A stretch of DNA of 64,000 nt from Artemisia argyi. Lineage: Eukaryota > Streptophyta > Magnoliopsida > Asterales > Asteraceae. The DNA is taken from NCBI GenBank assembly GCA_030686995.1, contig CM060703.1:7546597-7610596 (forward strand). The letters are read 5' to 3'. How positions within the stretch are numbered: position 1 is the first letter of the stretch; each line of letters opens with the position of its first letter. Both the position numbers and the translations under genes were made by a program. Positions 11,757 through 23,790 of this stretch are shown here, piece after piece. The notes below the pieces were generated by a model, which saw only the letters and a program-made list of their open reading frames with translations, was not told the DNA's origin and ran no database searches.

Positions 11757-13709
11757 AATACTTGGTTTCTACAAGGAATTTTTGCAATTAGGTCCGGAAT
11801 ACAAAACTAAGATTGGAGATGACCTAGAGAATGAGACCAACGATGAGGTCACGTAATTGCCAATGACCTTGAGTCTAGCTACAAGACTCGTAAAATAAAG
11901 AAAAGCGCATCTTGGGAGGCAACCCATGTTTTGTGTGATTTTTAATTGTTTGATTGTTATTTGCTTCTGTATGCATGATTTATTTTTATTGTTGGTAGAT
12001 CATGTTTCAAACTAAAATTGTGAAAATGCTTTATTTTGTCGTTTAACTTCGTCTTAACTTCATATAAAAGTATTTTGCAAAAGCTAAGTGTAAGGGGGAA
12101 ACCCCAAATTTGTTCCTAAGAACGAAATTGATCTTGATTCGCCACAATATTAAATGAACATGTGTATTAGTACTTGTTAGAGTCAAATGCTTGTATCGAG
12201 TCATAATGATGTTTTGCAGGATTTTCCAGGAAGTAAGACATAAGTTTTTCCAGAAATTTTCTGGAAACTTAACGTAAAGATTTCTGCAGGTCACTTCTGA
12301 CGGCGTCATGAATTAATTTCTGACGGCGTCATCTGTAAAATTCTGGAAGTTTTGCGAGTTTTGTTTTTCTAACGGAGTCTTAAAGTTTTTGTTAATTCTT
12401 TAGTTTTATAAACTCCAGGAAAGCTGCAAACATTCATTCCACAAGCATTATATCTTAATTTGCTTTCTAAGACTTGTTAGTATATATAGATTGCCGCCGA
12501 TTTTACGCGAGGTTGCCTTGTTTGTTTTCTCAGGTTTAACAGGTTATGTATGACAAGAAGATGATTTATTTTTCTGGAAGGGAAGCTTTGAATGTTCATT
12601 TTCTTGGAGGAAGATCTAACCTTGTTACCACAATATCCACACCGAACGAATCAGGGGAGTATTTGCTTTCATTCTTTTACCTATTTTAGTTTTACATTCT
12701 TTAATTGAACATTAGGGACAATGTTCATCCTGAGTGTAAGGGGAGGATAAATGATGATACCTTATAGGATACTATTGCACTTGAGTTTGTTTGTTCGATA
12801 GTAGGTGATTAATAAAACTAAGAGAAATACTTGTTAGTGTAATTTTAGCGCCAAATTTAATTTTTTTTTACAACATTTAGGAGTGAAACTTTAGCCTTAG
12901 CAAGCGTCTCATGGATAGGAGTTGTATGACTAGCACAAAACCGTACTATTCAGAAAAATTTTCCACCCAAATATGTGAGGTTCGCCTTTAGATTTGATAG
13001 GAAAAACATTTACTATTAGTGCTTATGAGTGTACCGGTAGCATTTAGATTCTAGAACTTGCGTTAGTGATGCATCCCGAGACCGCTAGTGAGACTACATT
13101 CGTGTAGTCGGATTTACTACATGATAAGAGGTATTAGGATCACCCTTGTGTTAAACCCGTATCATAATTACTTGACCATTTAAGTCATATTACTTGGCTA
13201 GTAAAGTCAATTAATTTTTCCCACACCTTAGCGTTGTACTCATTTTTAGTACACGAAACCCCGAGTACACCCCTCCGAGCCTATCTTTTCGTTTCTAACT
13301 TTAAGCATCTTACTTAAAGGAAAAATTTGTTACAACCCACCCCAATGTACACCCAAATCGCCTTAGCCTTCCGTGTATGCACTCATCTTTAGTGCATTAT
13401 TGTTACATGTTTAAACCCTTAGTTAATTATCTAATTGATTATATGGTTGCTAAGTCGAGTCATATCTTGTACATATTGTTTTGGGATGATTGGGACTCAT
13501 GGGTAAAGTACTTATGTTATAGAGTAATGGGGAAGAACATCATATATTACCACCATATGTGCGTTAGTCTTAAAAAGTTCTCCAAGTGTTTTGTTTATCT
13601 TGATTTGAGTCATTAGATTAGTTTATTGTAAAGTATGTAAAAATTCAAGTGTAAGGGGAATGTACATTCCCTATGATGTATTATTTTAGATGGTAAGGTA
13701 AGAGTGTAT

Positions 13710-13756
<47 letters not shown>

Positions 13757-14357
13757 AAAAATAAAGAAAAAGAAAAAAAAAATAGAAAAAGAAAAAAAGA
13801 AAAAAACATACGAACTACCATCCTATTTCATTCTATGTTTATTTTACGTTTTTGTTATTTTTGATTTATTAGCTTAAGTCGAGTCTAGTCTTGGCTTAGC
13901 AACGCCATATTGTACATGTAATTAACCAAGATGATTAACTCGCCACCAGTAAATATTGCCTTTATCCAACAAAACCGTGTATTCCATATCCCTACACCTA
14001 ACGTTATAACCCTTTGAAAGACCTTTTTGATAGTTTATCTTAGGTGCTTACGCCAAGTGGTGGAGGTTTGATCCTTTCCCAAGCCTATGGTAATCTATTT
14101 TGCTATGACAGGTAGTGAGAGATGTTTTCGATTTCCATATTGTGATATATACTTTATTACACCCGAGAGATGTGAGTATCTAAACACTATTTGTGAGGTG
14201 CTAGTGTATGACCTCCGTGCTTGTCTTTGGTCTTTAGTGGAATGATTATTTGTTGTAATTACTTTTATATTAGTGTTAAATGACCCCTAACTTGTATTTT
14301 GATTAGAATAAAAGCGCATTTGCTTGAGGACAAGCAAATCTCAAGTGTAAGGGTATT
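11757..14357 (+). repeat. 3' non-coding interior of element 1
   Basis: Matches 39470-41978 of element 2 along its length. It begins near the hairpin-forming TTGGGAGGCAACCCA (about 11912), common in Athila/Tat elements. It carries two more TGACGGCGTCA palindromes (12297-12307, 12322-12332), four AGTGTAAGGG purine motifs (about 12087, 12731, 13648, 14344), a conserved small ORF (12546-12689) and a 41-nt A run (13712-13752). No other coding sequence was seen. Confidence 0.75.
12546..12689 (+). CDS. conserved small ORF in LTR element interior, copy 1
   Basis: A 47-codon ORF, MYDKKMIYFSGREALNV then HFLGGRSNLVT and ESGEYLLSFF. Element 2 has a matching reading at 40223-40417 with only a few substitutions (MIYISGREALIVYFLGGRSNLAT). 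Keeping this frame in two elements with otherwise different coding content suggests it was or is translated, or is the relic of a polyprotein segment. Function unknown. Confidence 0.4.
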   Translation: MYDKKMIYFSGREALNVHFLGGRSNLVTTISTPNESGEYLLSFFYLF

Positions 14358-15790
14358 TGATGAGGCGAAAAATGAACCGTTTTTAAGGGGCCATTTAAGC
14401 CCGAAGTCGAGATTATTTGGTCAAATATTGCTCTAAATCGTTCCTTTTGTCATTTTAGGTACTTTTGGAGAGAAATCTGGAAAAGGAAGCATTTTGGACA
14501 TTTTTGGAGCATAAAAGTGAAGAAAACGGCAAAGTCTTAATTTTCCTTGTTGGGAACAGTACCTGACGACGTCACAAGTTTCTTAATGACGGCGTCAAGA
14601 GTAATACAAGAGGTAGATGTGGACTATACACGTGACGATCCAGAGAGTTTTGTGCATTGGAGATGACGGCGTCCCCCAAGGTCGTCCTGGTCCAAGTATT
14701 AGTGACGGCCCAGAACAATTTTACACATGACGGCGTCAAAAGTGGATCTAGGCAATCCGATTTCATTATAGGCGGCGAGTTGACGGCGTCAGAAATTTCT
14801 TCTTGACGCCGTCACCCTGTATTATCTATATATAGTTTTCCAAATTTCATTCATTAGTGTGCAACTTTGAGGGAAAAAACCTAGGTCGAATTTTCCAGCT
14901 TTTTCAAGGGTTTCAACCCTTTGAAACTTTCATGTTCAATTTGAGATAAGTACTCTTTCAATTCAATCAATATGTCTATGTGTTGCTTGAATATATCTTA
15001 CGCTTGTCTTCAATTTAACATGCTCGGCTAGATTTCTTTCGTGTTTGCTTAGATGTAGTGAAACCTAGATGTTAATTATGGGTTGATTGTTTGTTTATAG
15101 TTGTTACGGATGATTGTATTCGATGTTAGGCTTAAGAAAACTGGCAGACTTCCATTGGTAACATGCTTGAACGTCTTAAGAAACATGATCAGAGGTGTAC
15201 TATGATTTTTGGTTCTATTTAATGCGTAGGATAATTCTGATGATCCCATGTTAGGAGCTTCTAATGGCTCGACATAGGAGTGAAGTAGGATCCTATAGAG
15301 TTAGGGAATATTGTACACGGTCCTATGACTAGTATTAAGGAATATGACCAGTCATCCATGAAACTGTAACAAGCTATCAACCTGTAAAAGATATCTAGGG
15401 ATTAATGAAACCTAAGTAAACACAACTTTCCACATCATTGTTTACAGCAAATTAGTTTAATTAGTTTCATTTCATTTTTGTTATTTTATTTTGATTGTAT
15501 CTTTAGTTATTTGGGTTAGTTGGCAAGTAACTAATTCCGCCCACTCTTCCAAAACCCGAGATTTTAATTGCTTTTATAAAATATAAAAATACAAAAAGAA
15601 TCATCCCTCACCTCTAGACTTAGTTTAGGAGACTTTCTAATCCTAGCGACACTATTCCTGAGTTGAACGATCAATCCCCCGGTACTTATCACTATACTAT
15701 ACCACAACGATCAGGTACACTGCCAGGTGGGGGTTGTAAGCTTCTCGAGATCCCCCGAGAGGTAAAGCCTGGTGCGATTCCCACGTATCA
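14358..15790 (+). repeat. 3' LTR of element 1
   Basis: 1433 bp; same ends and the same TGACG palindrome array as the 5' LTR, with scattered substitutions that would date the insertion if counted. Confidence 0.9.
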
Positions 15791-16830
15791 TCGTTTTATC
15801 CACAAGAAATATGATTTCCAAAACCTATTAGAGATCCAATGTTACAGTCTCGGGTCTGGATCGAGTTTTTGGGTTAAGGGCTCGATAGAGAGAACCCAAT
15901 GATCTATTAGATAGACTCAATTGACTTTTACTTTCTGACTCTTTACTGAATGAAATACATGTTACATTTAAAGCAAAGAAAACCTAACAAACCTGGCCCT
16001 AAGTAATAGCTACCTAATAAACCTAAAACACTTGTGTTTTATCCTAACTAAAACAATTCAAATTGAGGATAAACATCCTAATTAAATATGTAATTCATGC
16101 TGGTAACATTACATCCCCATTAAGGAAGTGCTATCCTCAAGCACTAAGGAAAACATGAGACTCTTCAAGTGACTCTGGATCAGTTATAGTTGCATATTGG
16201 TGACCAAGTTACTAGGTGATTGATAGTATAAAAATCAACAATATCAGAAGTAGCATATCCAAAAACCTTAAAATAAGCAACATTTAAAGCTCTTTGGAGA
16301 ATGTTTCCTTCTTTTCCATGTTGATAAGTCGTGATAAGAAAGTAACAGTACTTCAAGTGTAGCTGGTCATCAGTATTTCAGAGACTGAGAGAATACTATT
16401 GGTTTTAAAAAATGCGCATCGTTTGGCAAATTGCATCCATCAATTTATTGTATTAATTTAAAGTTTCGCATCATGGTGCCTAATGCAAAGCATCTCAGAT
16501 TACGTTCGCATTATACCGTAATTTACTGCATTTGGGTACTGCTAGCAATGGTCGTAATCGTCGCAGTCTAATTTTAGGCCAATTTGTCATAATTGAACAA
16601 TTAAAGAAATCTGAATATTTTAATGGGTTTTTAAAGATAAAACTTGTTAGGTCCTGTCGTAGAGACGCGGGTCTTTCTATGGGTTCAAGAGAAATATCAC
16701 TAAAGCCGTATTCGATAACTTGGCAGGTAAACTCTAAACTTACCACTCTGCAAAACTCATGAAGCCTCATAAATCACTAGATTTCTACGGTTATTGATTA
16801 CGTGGCCATCGTCTAAAACAAATAATCATA
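15791..16830 (+). repeat. unit 1, block e, right part
   Basis: Backbone DNA also present at 28395-29425, 43800-44757 and 54030-55403. No ORF of note. The minus strand holds a weak reading VLEDKHFLNGDV near 16125 in sister copies, which may be a relic of a retroelement polyprotein end, but stops and shifts prevent a firm call. Confidence 0.7.
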
Positions 16831-17309
16831 TGATGAGGACAGGATTCAAAACCGAGCAATGTAGGTGTCGTTTAAATTATGGCGTAAGCTTGAAGCCTTA
16901 CTTACGCCGTAACCTTTGTCTGTTATCTCTTATATTTAGGTCGTTGTTTGAGTTACGCCGTAACTGGACTAGCCAATTACGCCGTAACTTATGTCCAGTT
17001 TCTTTATTTATATTTTAGGCCGGTTACGCAGTAACTGGACTTTCCAATTATGCCGTAACGCATGTCGTGAGTCAGTTTCTTTATTTAAGTTTAAGATGGT
17101 TCTAGATGTAATTTAATTATTTTCTCCCCAATTTTGGCTTCCCTATAAATATAGGGTTTGAGTTTATTTTTATGAATTCATGGAAATCGTTAATAAAAGT
17201 TTATTTTATAGTCTTTACTCTTGTTAGGGTTTTCATCCCTTGAGGTGTGCCACGTATGTCACCCTTGGATTAGGGTTTATCTAAATACGCTTTCGGACGT
17301 GCTGCATCT
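16831..17309 (+). mobile_element. LTR-like insert with TTACGCCGTAA palindromes, unit 1
   Basis: Absent from the same backbone position in unit 3 (about 44757), so an insert. It starts TGATGAGGACAGG, like the TGATGAGGCG LTRs. Flanks tcata (16826-16830) and ccata (17310-17314) could be a decayed 5-bp duplication. It holds palindromes at 16902-16912, 16952-16964, 16977-16987, 17023-17035 and 17048-17058, followed by a TATAAATATAGGG promoter-like box near 17152. The right end lacks a clean CA. Probably a solo LTR or fragment. Confidence 0.5.
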
Positions 17310-17822
17310 CCATAGTATGATATTTATTGATTTTTTGGTTAAAGCCAGTATAAGCTTGGAAATAATATAATAAAATATGTAGTTATTGTGTAAATGTAAC
17401 AATTATCGTGATGACATTATTGTTTGACCGTATTAACGTTGACCACTTATTGGTATGAGCATTGCTAAATCCTCCTACTAATACTCTTACACACACAACA
17501 ATATTATATATTTTCTTTTTATTAATTCTCTCTCTGCATCCAAACCGTCAGTTCTGACACTTGTCAGAATCCTGTGAGCAGAATGATTTGTAGGCACATC
17601 AAGTAGGAGGATTTATCAATTTCCTATTGGTATATGCCTCAACATACCCAGGCTGTTTCTTGAAAGGGATGGAATGAGTTGAATATTCAGCCATCATTAC
17701 GTACGTTATCAACCTTAACTGTGACCAATCATTTTAGAGTAATTGTGAAACCGGCCCTACAATCTCGAGAAGTGCAACGAGCAGTCTTCTAGGGAACTAT
17801 GGTGTGCAAAATAGCATCGATC
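17310..17822 (+). repeat. unit 1, blocks f and a, with a small MITE
   Basis: Backbone links shared with units 2-4: ggttaaagcc...gttgaccacttattgg, then tatgcctcaacatacccagg...gggaactatggtgtgcaaa. The MITE at 17462-17619 lies between them. No gene seen. Confidence 0.7.
17462..17619. mobile_element. short MITE with TTGCTAAATCCTCCTAC ends
   Basis: Left end TTGCTAAATCCTCCTAC; the right end read in reverse is TTGATAAATCCTCCTAC. About 158 bp, no ORF. A relative in the opposite orientation lies at 20266-20406. Superfamily not assigned. Confidence 0.55.
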
Positions 17823-18031
17823 AAAAAAAACCCTAGTAAAGCTCTCTCTATGTGGCGGCGACAAAGGATATCCAATTAAAAATTATCTTTGCTTCTGATC
17901 TCTTTTGATTGGACGTGCATGCTAAAAACTCTTTGTCACTAAGAATTATATATTACTCAATCGATTATTATATATTTATTTACTGATTTTGGTACATCGA
18001 TGGTGGATTAGTTACTGAATTGCAACGTCTA

Positions 18032-18060
18032 TAAAACCCTAACTTTGGGTTAGGGTTTTA
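18032..18060 (+). promoter_or_regulatory. telo-box inverted repeat, copy B
   Basis: AAAACCCTAA and TTAGGGTTTT face each other 114 bp before the ATG at 18174. Confidence 0.7.
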
Positions 18061-18173
18061 TCTTTTTTGATTTGTATTTGCTGTGTTGTTCGATTACTGC
18101 GTTACTGCTGCATGTTTTTTGCTTGTCAAGGTCTGCATCTGCTTTAGTTTTTTATTTGTGGGTTAAGAGAGAG

Positions 18174-19970
18174 ATGGAAAAGGTGAGTTCTAATGAACCT
18201 AATGAACCTGCTGGTCATTCTAATGATCATGCTGGTAACACTAAGGAACCTGTTGGTCGTACTAAGTTGAGTGACAAGGTGAGTTCGTCAACAACTTTTG
18301 ATGCTAATATACCTGATGGGGATGGGATTCACGTGGCTTCAAACGCTGGAAGGTTTCATGTTGCTTCTAGTAATACGAATAGTGAACAGGTTATTGATGG
18401 TATTCCAACAATGGTCAATCAAGGAGGTCCTGCCCCTAAATCATTTGCTAGTGTTTTGAATCATGTTGGTGTTACTAAGAAGATAAATTTCATGCCATTG
18501 ATCAATGAGGATCGTGTTGCAAACCATGATACTTTGCTACCCAAGGCTGCTATGGAGAATGTTTTGTGTAGATATGAGAATACCCTTATTGGGTATTTCG
18601 TTGGTAAGTCCATTGCATTTCCTATTGTTCAAAATTATGTAACTAATACGTGGGGTAAGTTTGGATTAAAAAAGCTTATGAAGAACGATGATGGTGTGTT
18701 CCTCTTTAAGTTTGATTCTAACGATGGTGTGGATCGTGTTTTACAATGAGGGCCTTGGTTAATACGTAATTCGCCTCTCATTCTAAACAAATGGACTCCT
18801 AGTGTGTCTTTGAACAAAAATGAGGTAATTAGGGTCCCGGTTTGGATTAAATTGCATAATGTTCCTTTACTTGCGTACTCGGAGGATGGTTTGAGCTTGA
18901 TTGCTACACAAGTAGGGAAACCGATTATGTTGGATTCGTTTACAAGTTCTATGTGTGTGGACTCTTGGGGGCGTATCAGTGTTGCTCGTGCTTTAGTTGA
19001 AATAAGCGCGGATTATGAATTGAAAAAGGAAGTGTCTATGGCAATTCCAAATGAGGAGGGTAGCGGGTTTATTACGGAGATCATTAAAGTCGAATATGAA
19101 TGGAAACCTCCTCATTGTGGTGTGTGTAAGTTATTTGGGCATGATCTTATCGATTGTCCAAAATGTGTTAAGGAGACTGTTCGTAATGATACTAATGTAG
19201 CAGATAAGGCCTTTGTGGAAACGAATGATGAGGGTTTTAATGAGGCCAAGAATCGTAAGGATAAAGGGAAGAAGGTCGCTGATCAATCTCGGCCTATTGG
19301 TGGTGTTAAGCTTAATAAGCCAAAGCCTAAATTTTGGAGACCGATAGGGACGACAACTACCAATCAACGTTCGGCTGCTAAGGTTCAAAAGGAGCCTTCT
19401 TTTTCTACTGCTAAATCAGGTACAATCAATAAGTCTTCTAATTATTTTGATGTTTTAAACTCGTTGGGAGAGGAGGATGTGGATGAGGTTCAACAGAATT
19501 CTAAGGGGACACAAGATCTGTTCATGAGTGATTTGAAAGAGAAGGAGTAGGCTACGACTACTAAACCTAGTACTTCTTCCTCTCCTTGTACTTCTGCTTT
19601 TGGCAATTATGGTAGCACTAGTGCCACTCCTATTGTTGAGAAAATTGGGAAGCTTGAAAAGTTAATTATTGAGGGGAAAGTTACTCTTGTGGATGATGAT
19701 GGTAAACCTCTTAAAAAGGTTGATTCTTCAACTAAGGTGGGTAACCCATTCTCTAAGGTGGGCAATGTGGTAGTTTCTGACAGCGATGATGATGAAGTTT
19801 TTGATGATCACATTGGGACGTTGTATAGTGGAAGTGCAGGTAAGGAGCAGAGTCTTTATGAGCAATGGAAAGCGGATACGGGTGACGGAAACAATTACGA
19901 TAATGATGATTTTGGTCTCTCTCCTGCACAATTAAAGGCTGCTGGAATTCAAGATTTTTGTCTTAACTAG
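18174..19970 (+). pseudogene. ORF1-type DUF4283/CCHC protein, copy B, two stops
   Basis: ATG at 18174 is chosen because MEKVSS aligns with MEKGFL of sister copies; an upstream in-frame ATG (18072) lies in the leader. DUF4283 core: ENTLIGYFVGKSIAFPIVQNYV, then GPWLIRNSPLIL and VPVWIKLHNVPLLAYSEDGL; knuckle CGVCKLFGHDLIDC. Two nonsense codons, TGA 18747-18749 and TAG 19548-19550, break an otherwise continuous frame. The C-terminal part holds VEKIGKLEKLIIEGK, FSKVGNVVVSDSDDDEV and an end SPAQLKAAGIQDFCLN that differs from the NAIYGFNLQGRRK end of the other subfamily. Confidence 0.8.
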
Positions 19971-20265
19971 GTTGTTTGTTATTTTTTGCATAAAATTTTC
20001 TTTTTTATGCTGGTTTTGATTTGGTGGTCTGGTTGCTGGTAGCTAGTTGTCATTTATGGTCTGTCATAAATGATTTAGTGGTTGTGTCAAGCGATTGCTT
20101 GCGGTTAATGTGGTACTTTAGCCACATTCCATTGTACTTAAATATTTTTTGGAGTAATATATTTTACCGGGTGGAATGCCCTTTACCCAAAAAAAAATAG
20201 CATCGATCCCAGCTAGCATGAGACATGCAAAATTTTGAAAGTGCTGTCGCAGACATGCAACAAAA

Positions 20266-20406
20266 ATGCTAAATCCTCCTACAAAACCGCCTACTCACAG
20301 GATCCTGCCAAGTGGCAGAATTAACGGTTTAAATACAGAGAGAGAATTAGTTGAGAAAAATTATTTAACATTGTTGTGTGTAAGAGGATATAATAGGAGG
20401 ATATTG
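20266..20406. mobile_element. short MITE, inverted relative of 17462-17619
   Basis: ATGCTAAATCCTCCTAC at the left and GGAGGATATTGCA at the right form inverted ends. Inside, ctcacaggatcctgcc and tgtgtgtaagag correspond in reverse order and strand to the MITE at 17462. Confidence 0.5.
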
Positions 20407-20585
20407 CAAAACTCTATTTGCAAACTAAATTTCCATACAAGAAGTGTGCCCGCACTATCGAATTTGTGATGGTTTCTTTAATGTACACCTAAACATATTG
20501 GCACAGAATAGCGAGAATAAACAAATGCAAAGCTATTTAAGTTTACCCAAATTTCTTAAAAGTTACTATCACCTAACAGTTGGTA

Positions 20586-20913
20586 ATTAGTAGGCTTAAT
20601 GAGAAGGAAGGCTCCTTTGTTGTAATCCATTTCATGCTTCTATTTTGACTTCGAATTTTTTATAGAGAAAATAAATATATATATGTGCCATGCATTTATT
20701 TATTTATTCATGATAAAATTATGAAGGGCACAATACCTTTCTAGACAGGTTTATTCCATCCTTTAGGATAAAACGAGTATTTCACTCGAATGAACAGCTG
20801 TAACATGCATTGTTTGATAACCACAGTTTTGAAGGTATAAATACTACTCTTTCACAATTTGTATCACCATCAACTCATCAACTATTTCTTCAATCACTAA
20901 TCCTTCACAAAGA
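20586..20913 (+). promoter_or_regulatory. EXORDIUM gene 1 promoter
   Basis: Conserved with the regions before 47684 and 59294: gcacaatacctttctagacagg, cgagtatttcactcgaatga (an internal inverted pair CGAGTATTTCACTCG), cagctgtaacatgca and a TATAAATA box at 20836-20843, 71 bp before the ATG. The 5' UTR is rich in atcaccatcaactcatc. Confidence 0.7.
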
Positions 20914-21858
20914 ATGACTCCTATTCGCTTTTTGCTACTTTTGATCTTCGTATTATCAATCTTACATGTTTCTTTCGCGACGAGGCGGCTTACTGAGTTG
21001 GTTCGTGACTCGCCTAACTTACTTAAGTACCACAATGGTCCTCTTCTAAGTGAAAATATCTCTGTTAACCTCGTTTGGTATGGCAACTTTAAACTGTCCC
21101 AAAAGGCCATTATCTCTGATTTCATCACCTCGTTATCTTCTAAATCTAACCAGCAACCCTCCGTAGCCACATGGTGGAAAACTACCGAAAAATACCACAA
21201 CAAATTATCCAAACCCGTGTCATTGTCCACCAAGCTTGGCAAACAAGTAACCGACCCAAAATACTCTCTTGGGAAGTCATTAACCGATAACCACCTTGTT
21301 AAACTTGCTTCTAAAGTTGCATCACCAAATGCCGTTAATATAGTTTTAACAGCTAGTGATGTGGCAGTTACACGTTTTTGCTCTGGCAGATGCGGGACAC
21401 ACAGCTCTGCAGTAGCAAATTCTGTAACTGCCAATGGTAAAGGAAAGAAATATAAATTTCCATATATTTGGGTAGGAAACTCGGAGACACAGTGTCCTGG
21501 TCAATGTGCATGGCCATTCCACCAACCTATATATGGACCACAGGGTGCACCATTGGTCGCACCCAATAATGATGTGGGTCTAGACGGTATGGTGATTAAC
21601 TTGGCTAGCTTATTGGCTGGTACGGCTACGAACCCTTTTGGGAATGGATATTATCAAGGGGACGCGAGTGCACCATTAGAGGCTGCATCCGCGTGTCCTG
21701 GAATATATGGGAAAGGGGCGTATCCCGGGTACCCGGGGGATTTGCTTGTGGACTCGACTACCGGTGCTAGTTATAATGCACATGGCACGAATGGAAGAAA
21801 GTATTTGGTTCCTGCTATGTATGACCCATCGAGTTCAAGTTGTTACACTTTTGTCTAA
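20914..21858 (+). CDS. EXORDIUM/PHI-1-like secreted protein 1
   Basis: Complete intronless ORF, 314 residues, the usual size for the EXO/EXL family. Signal peptide at residues 1-22 ([20 protein letters not shown], likely cut near SFA-TRR). The family body has [12 protein letters not shown] (about 48-59), [22 protein letters not shown], the Cys-rich [11 protein letters not shown] and [20 protein letters not shown], and a C-terminal [20 protein letters not shown]. Family members are cell-wall/apoplast proteins tied to brassinosteroid- and carbon-dependent growth; no enzyme activity is established. Nearly identical to the genes at 47684 and 59294, so a recent tandem duplicate. Confidence 0.93.
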   Translation: MTPIRFLLLLIFVLSILHVSFATRRLTELVRDSPNLLKYHNGPLLSENISVNLVWYGNFKLSQKAIISDFITSLSSKSNQQPSVATWWKTTEKYHNKLSKPVSLSTKLGKQVTDPKYSLGKSLTDNHLVKLASKVASPNAVNIVLTASDVAVTRFCSGRCGTHSSAVANSVTANGKGKKYKFPYIWVGNSETQCPGQCAWPFHQPIYGPQGAPLVAPNNDVGLDGMVINLASLLAGTATNPFGNGYYQGDASAPLEAASACPGIYGKGAYPGYPGDLLVDSTTGASYNAHGTNGRKYLVPAMYDPSSSSCYTFV

Positions 21859-23577
21859 GAAGTAAAATCAAATACATGTACAAACGAAAATATGAAAAAC
21901 AGTAACGATTTAATTTGTTAATTAGTAGTTATATGTATTTATTCATTTATTCTCTGTTTTTAGGATCTTAAGAATTATATATCAAATAAACTAGTTATTC
22001 TATTAAAGCACAATATGTTAACTTATAATATCTATTTCATTTTAACAAGCTTTTTCCTTTTGTATACTTTGACACTAGCTATATTCAATTATTCATAATG
22101 GATGCACAACTATATGAAACTTGTGTTGCGACGTCTTTGGCTTTACGAGAGAAAGCTCGCCTTAGAAAAAGTCTTTCTTTTCCTGAGTGTGAATCTACAC
22201 TTTTTCAGTACGCTTTTTAACAAACATACTTAATTGAAAAAACTGAATCAATTGAGTTATGTTGGATAAAAAGCAGCTTAGCACTTTTTGTAAGTACTAA
22301 AAAAGTATATATACACACTCATACAGTCGTACATCCAGCATAACTCAACTGAAAAAATCGAATAAGCTAAATAAAGCTATTTGTTGATAAAGGTTAGAGG
22401 TAGCAAGATGGACTGGCTGAGTGAGTTTGGGTAATAGGTCAAAGTTCGGGTCAAATGAGCCACTATGAAAAACAGGTCAAACATGTTCAACTCAAGATTG
22501 CCGTATCTATTAAAAATTATGATCACCCCTGCAGATTGGAATTGTTTTGGATTTGGCTTTGACATTGTCTCTTCTTTTAAGTTCTAGCTAGTTTTAATCC
22601 GCAATACCAATATTGAGGCCCAAATAAAAGTTATGATCATGTATACTATAAATTTACAATAATGCATACTTATCTTTTGGGTGACTAGATTTCTTTTAAA
22701 GTTTCCAACAAGTATTGCAAAGTTTGATGCATATACATAAAAATTAAAGTAAATTGCAAAAATCCTTCTTGTGGTATGTCAATATTGCAAGTGTAGTTTT
22801 TATTTTTTCGAAAGTGCAGGCATCGTCTCTATGAGAAACCTTTGGTGTGGATTTCGTCCCTGACACAAAATTAAATGACTAAAATGCCATAAAGTGAAAG
22901 GCATAGTCTCACTGAAGTTAAGGGTATTTTAATCATTTCACTTTAAATGAAGGACAAAATCCGCACCAAATGTCTATCACAGAGACTATGCCTCCACTTT
23001 CGAAAATGTAAAGACTACGGGACATTTTTTTCCGATTCACTCTAAAGTTATTGAAACTAAATAAATAAATTAATGCATGCACGTATAACTTGATGAACTA
23101 TTAATACATGCACGACCAGGAAGGTTCGATTGTGCCTTTGTAGTATCCACTTGTTTCTTGATGGCTCAGTTTTGACTAATTTTGTAAATAGAGCATTGAA
23201 ATTAAGGGTTGACTTAATGAGAAAGGTCAATTGGAATAAACTTTATATTTTCTATGCTAATAGCCAACAGATGTATATATATTTACTACTGCATAGGAAA
23301 GCAACATGTTGGTGCTAATATAAATATATCCAGCCTGTTAGTTGGAGGTATGGAATGACCGATCTATTTATGATATCTGAAGAGGGGAGTCTTTGATTAA
23401 AATGTACGTGGCTTTACCGGGTATTCCCTTAACCGTTTCGCAACCCATCCGTAGCCTATTCATATTGGCAGAAACAGGTTGGATATGTCTAATTATAACC
23501 CAACATTTTACTGTTGGGAAACATATTGTTGTTCATCTATTTATTTTTTTCCAATATGTCTAACACATTTAATCAAC
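21859..23577 (+). repeat. unit 1, block c: EXO downstream region
   Basis: Matches 48629-50811 and 60678-64000 apart from insertions. It holds an imperfect inverted pair gagttatgttgga (22255) / tccagcataactc (22333) and a foldback MITE at 22749-23043. No ORF with recognisable features. Confidence 0.7.
22749..23043. mobile_element. foldback MITE, unit 1
   Basis: Inverted arms: AGTAAATTGCAAAAATCC at the left answers a degenerate ...ATTTTTTTCCGATTCACTCT at the right, and TTCGAAAGTGCAGGCATCG answers CCTCCACTTTCGAA. A copy in unit 3 (49979-50277) has near 9-bp flanks, suggesting a MULE-type element. Unit 4 (about 63757) lacks it. Confidence 0.6.
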
Positions 23578-23790
23578 TTACAAAAGGTTACACTTTTTTT
23601 GGGTAAAAGGTCAACGACCCGGTAAATATATTACTCCAAAAAACATTTAGGTACAACGGATATGAGTGAATCCCATATCTCAGCCCGTTACATAGGCGAA
23701 AAGCTTACATAACAAGATACTTCCTATTTTCTAGACAAGAAAACAAAACCACTACCACTTAATATAGAAGGACTCGGACAAAAATATAAA

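Larger units (their letters stand above)
8060..15790 (+). mobile_element. RT-less Ty3-gypsy element 1 (Athila/Tat-like, TR-GAG type)
   Basis: Complete LTR structure: 5' LTR 8060-9491, 3' LTR 14358-15790, TG...CA ends, 5-bp target duplication tcgtt (8055-8059, 15791-15795). A PBS-like TGGCGCCGCAGCCCGGGGA near 9498 resembles the tRNA-Asp site used by Athila/Tat elements. The last AAGTGTAAGGG purine tract directly precedes the 3' LTR. The interior encodes a broken gag and protease-like region but no RT, RNase H or integrase. About 2.4 kb of non-coding 3' interior is shared with the element at 37188. It would need an autonomous partner. Confidence 0.85.
17823..20196 (+). mobile_element. ORF1-only retroposon, copy B
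   Basis: Flanked by the 12-bp direct repeat ATAGCATCGATC (17811-17822 and 20197-20208; longer if adjacent A residues count). An A-tail of about 9 nt precedes the right repeat. Leader, ORF1-type gene (18174-19970), short 3' UTR, tail; no RT. It belongs to the subfamily of copy A. The terminal GGG...CCC stem before CTTTACCC replaces the GGTC/GACC stem of other copies. Confidence 0.85.

Noticed and set aside
8274..14766. Two 64-codon minus-strand ORFs in the LTRs of element 1
   Set aside because: Identical only because they lie in duplicated LTRs; they run through the TGACG palindrome array and look non-coding.
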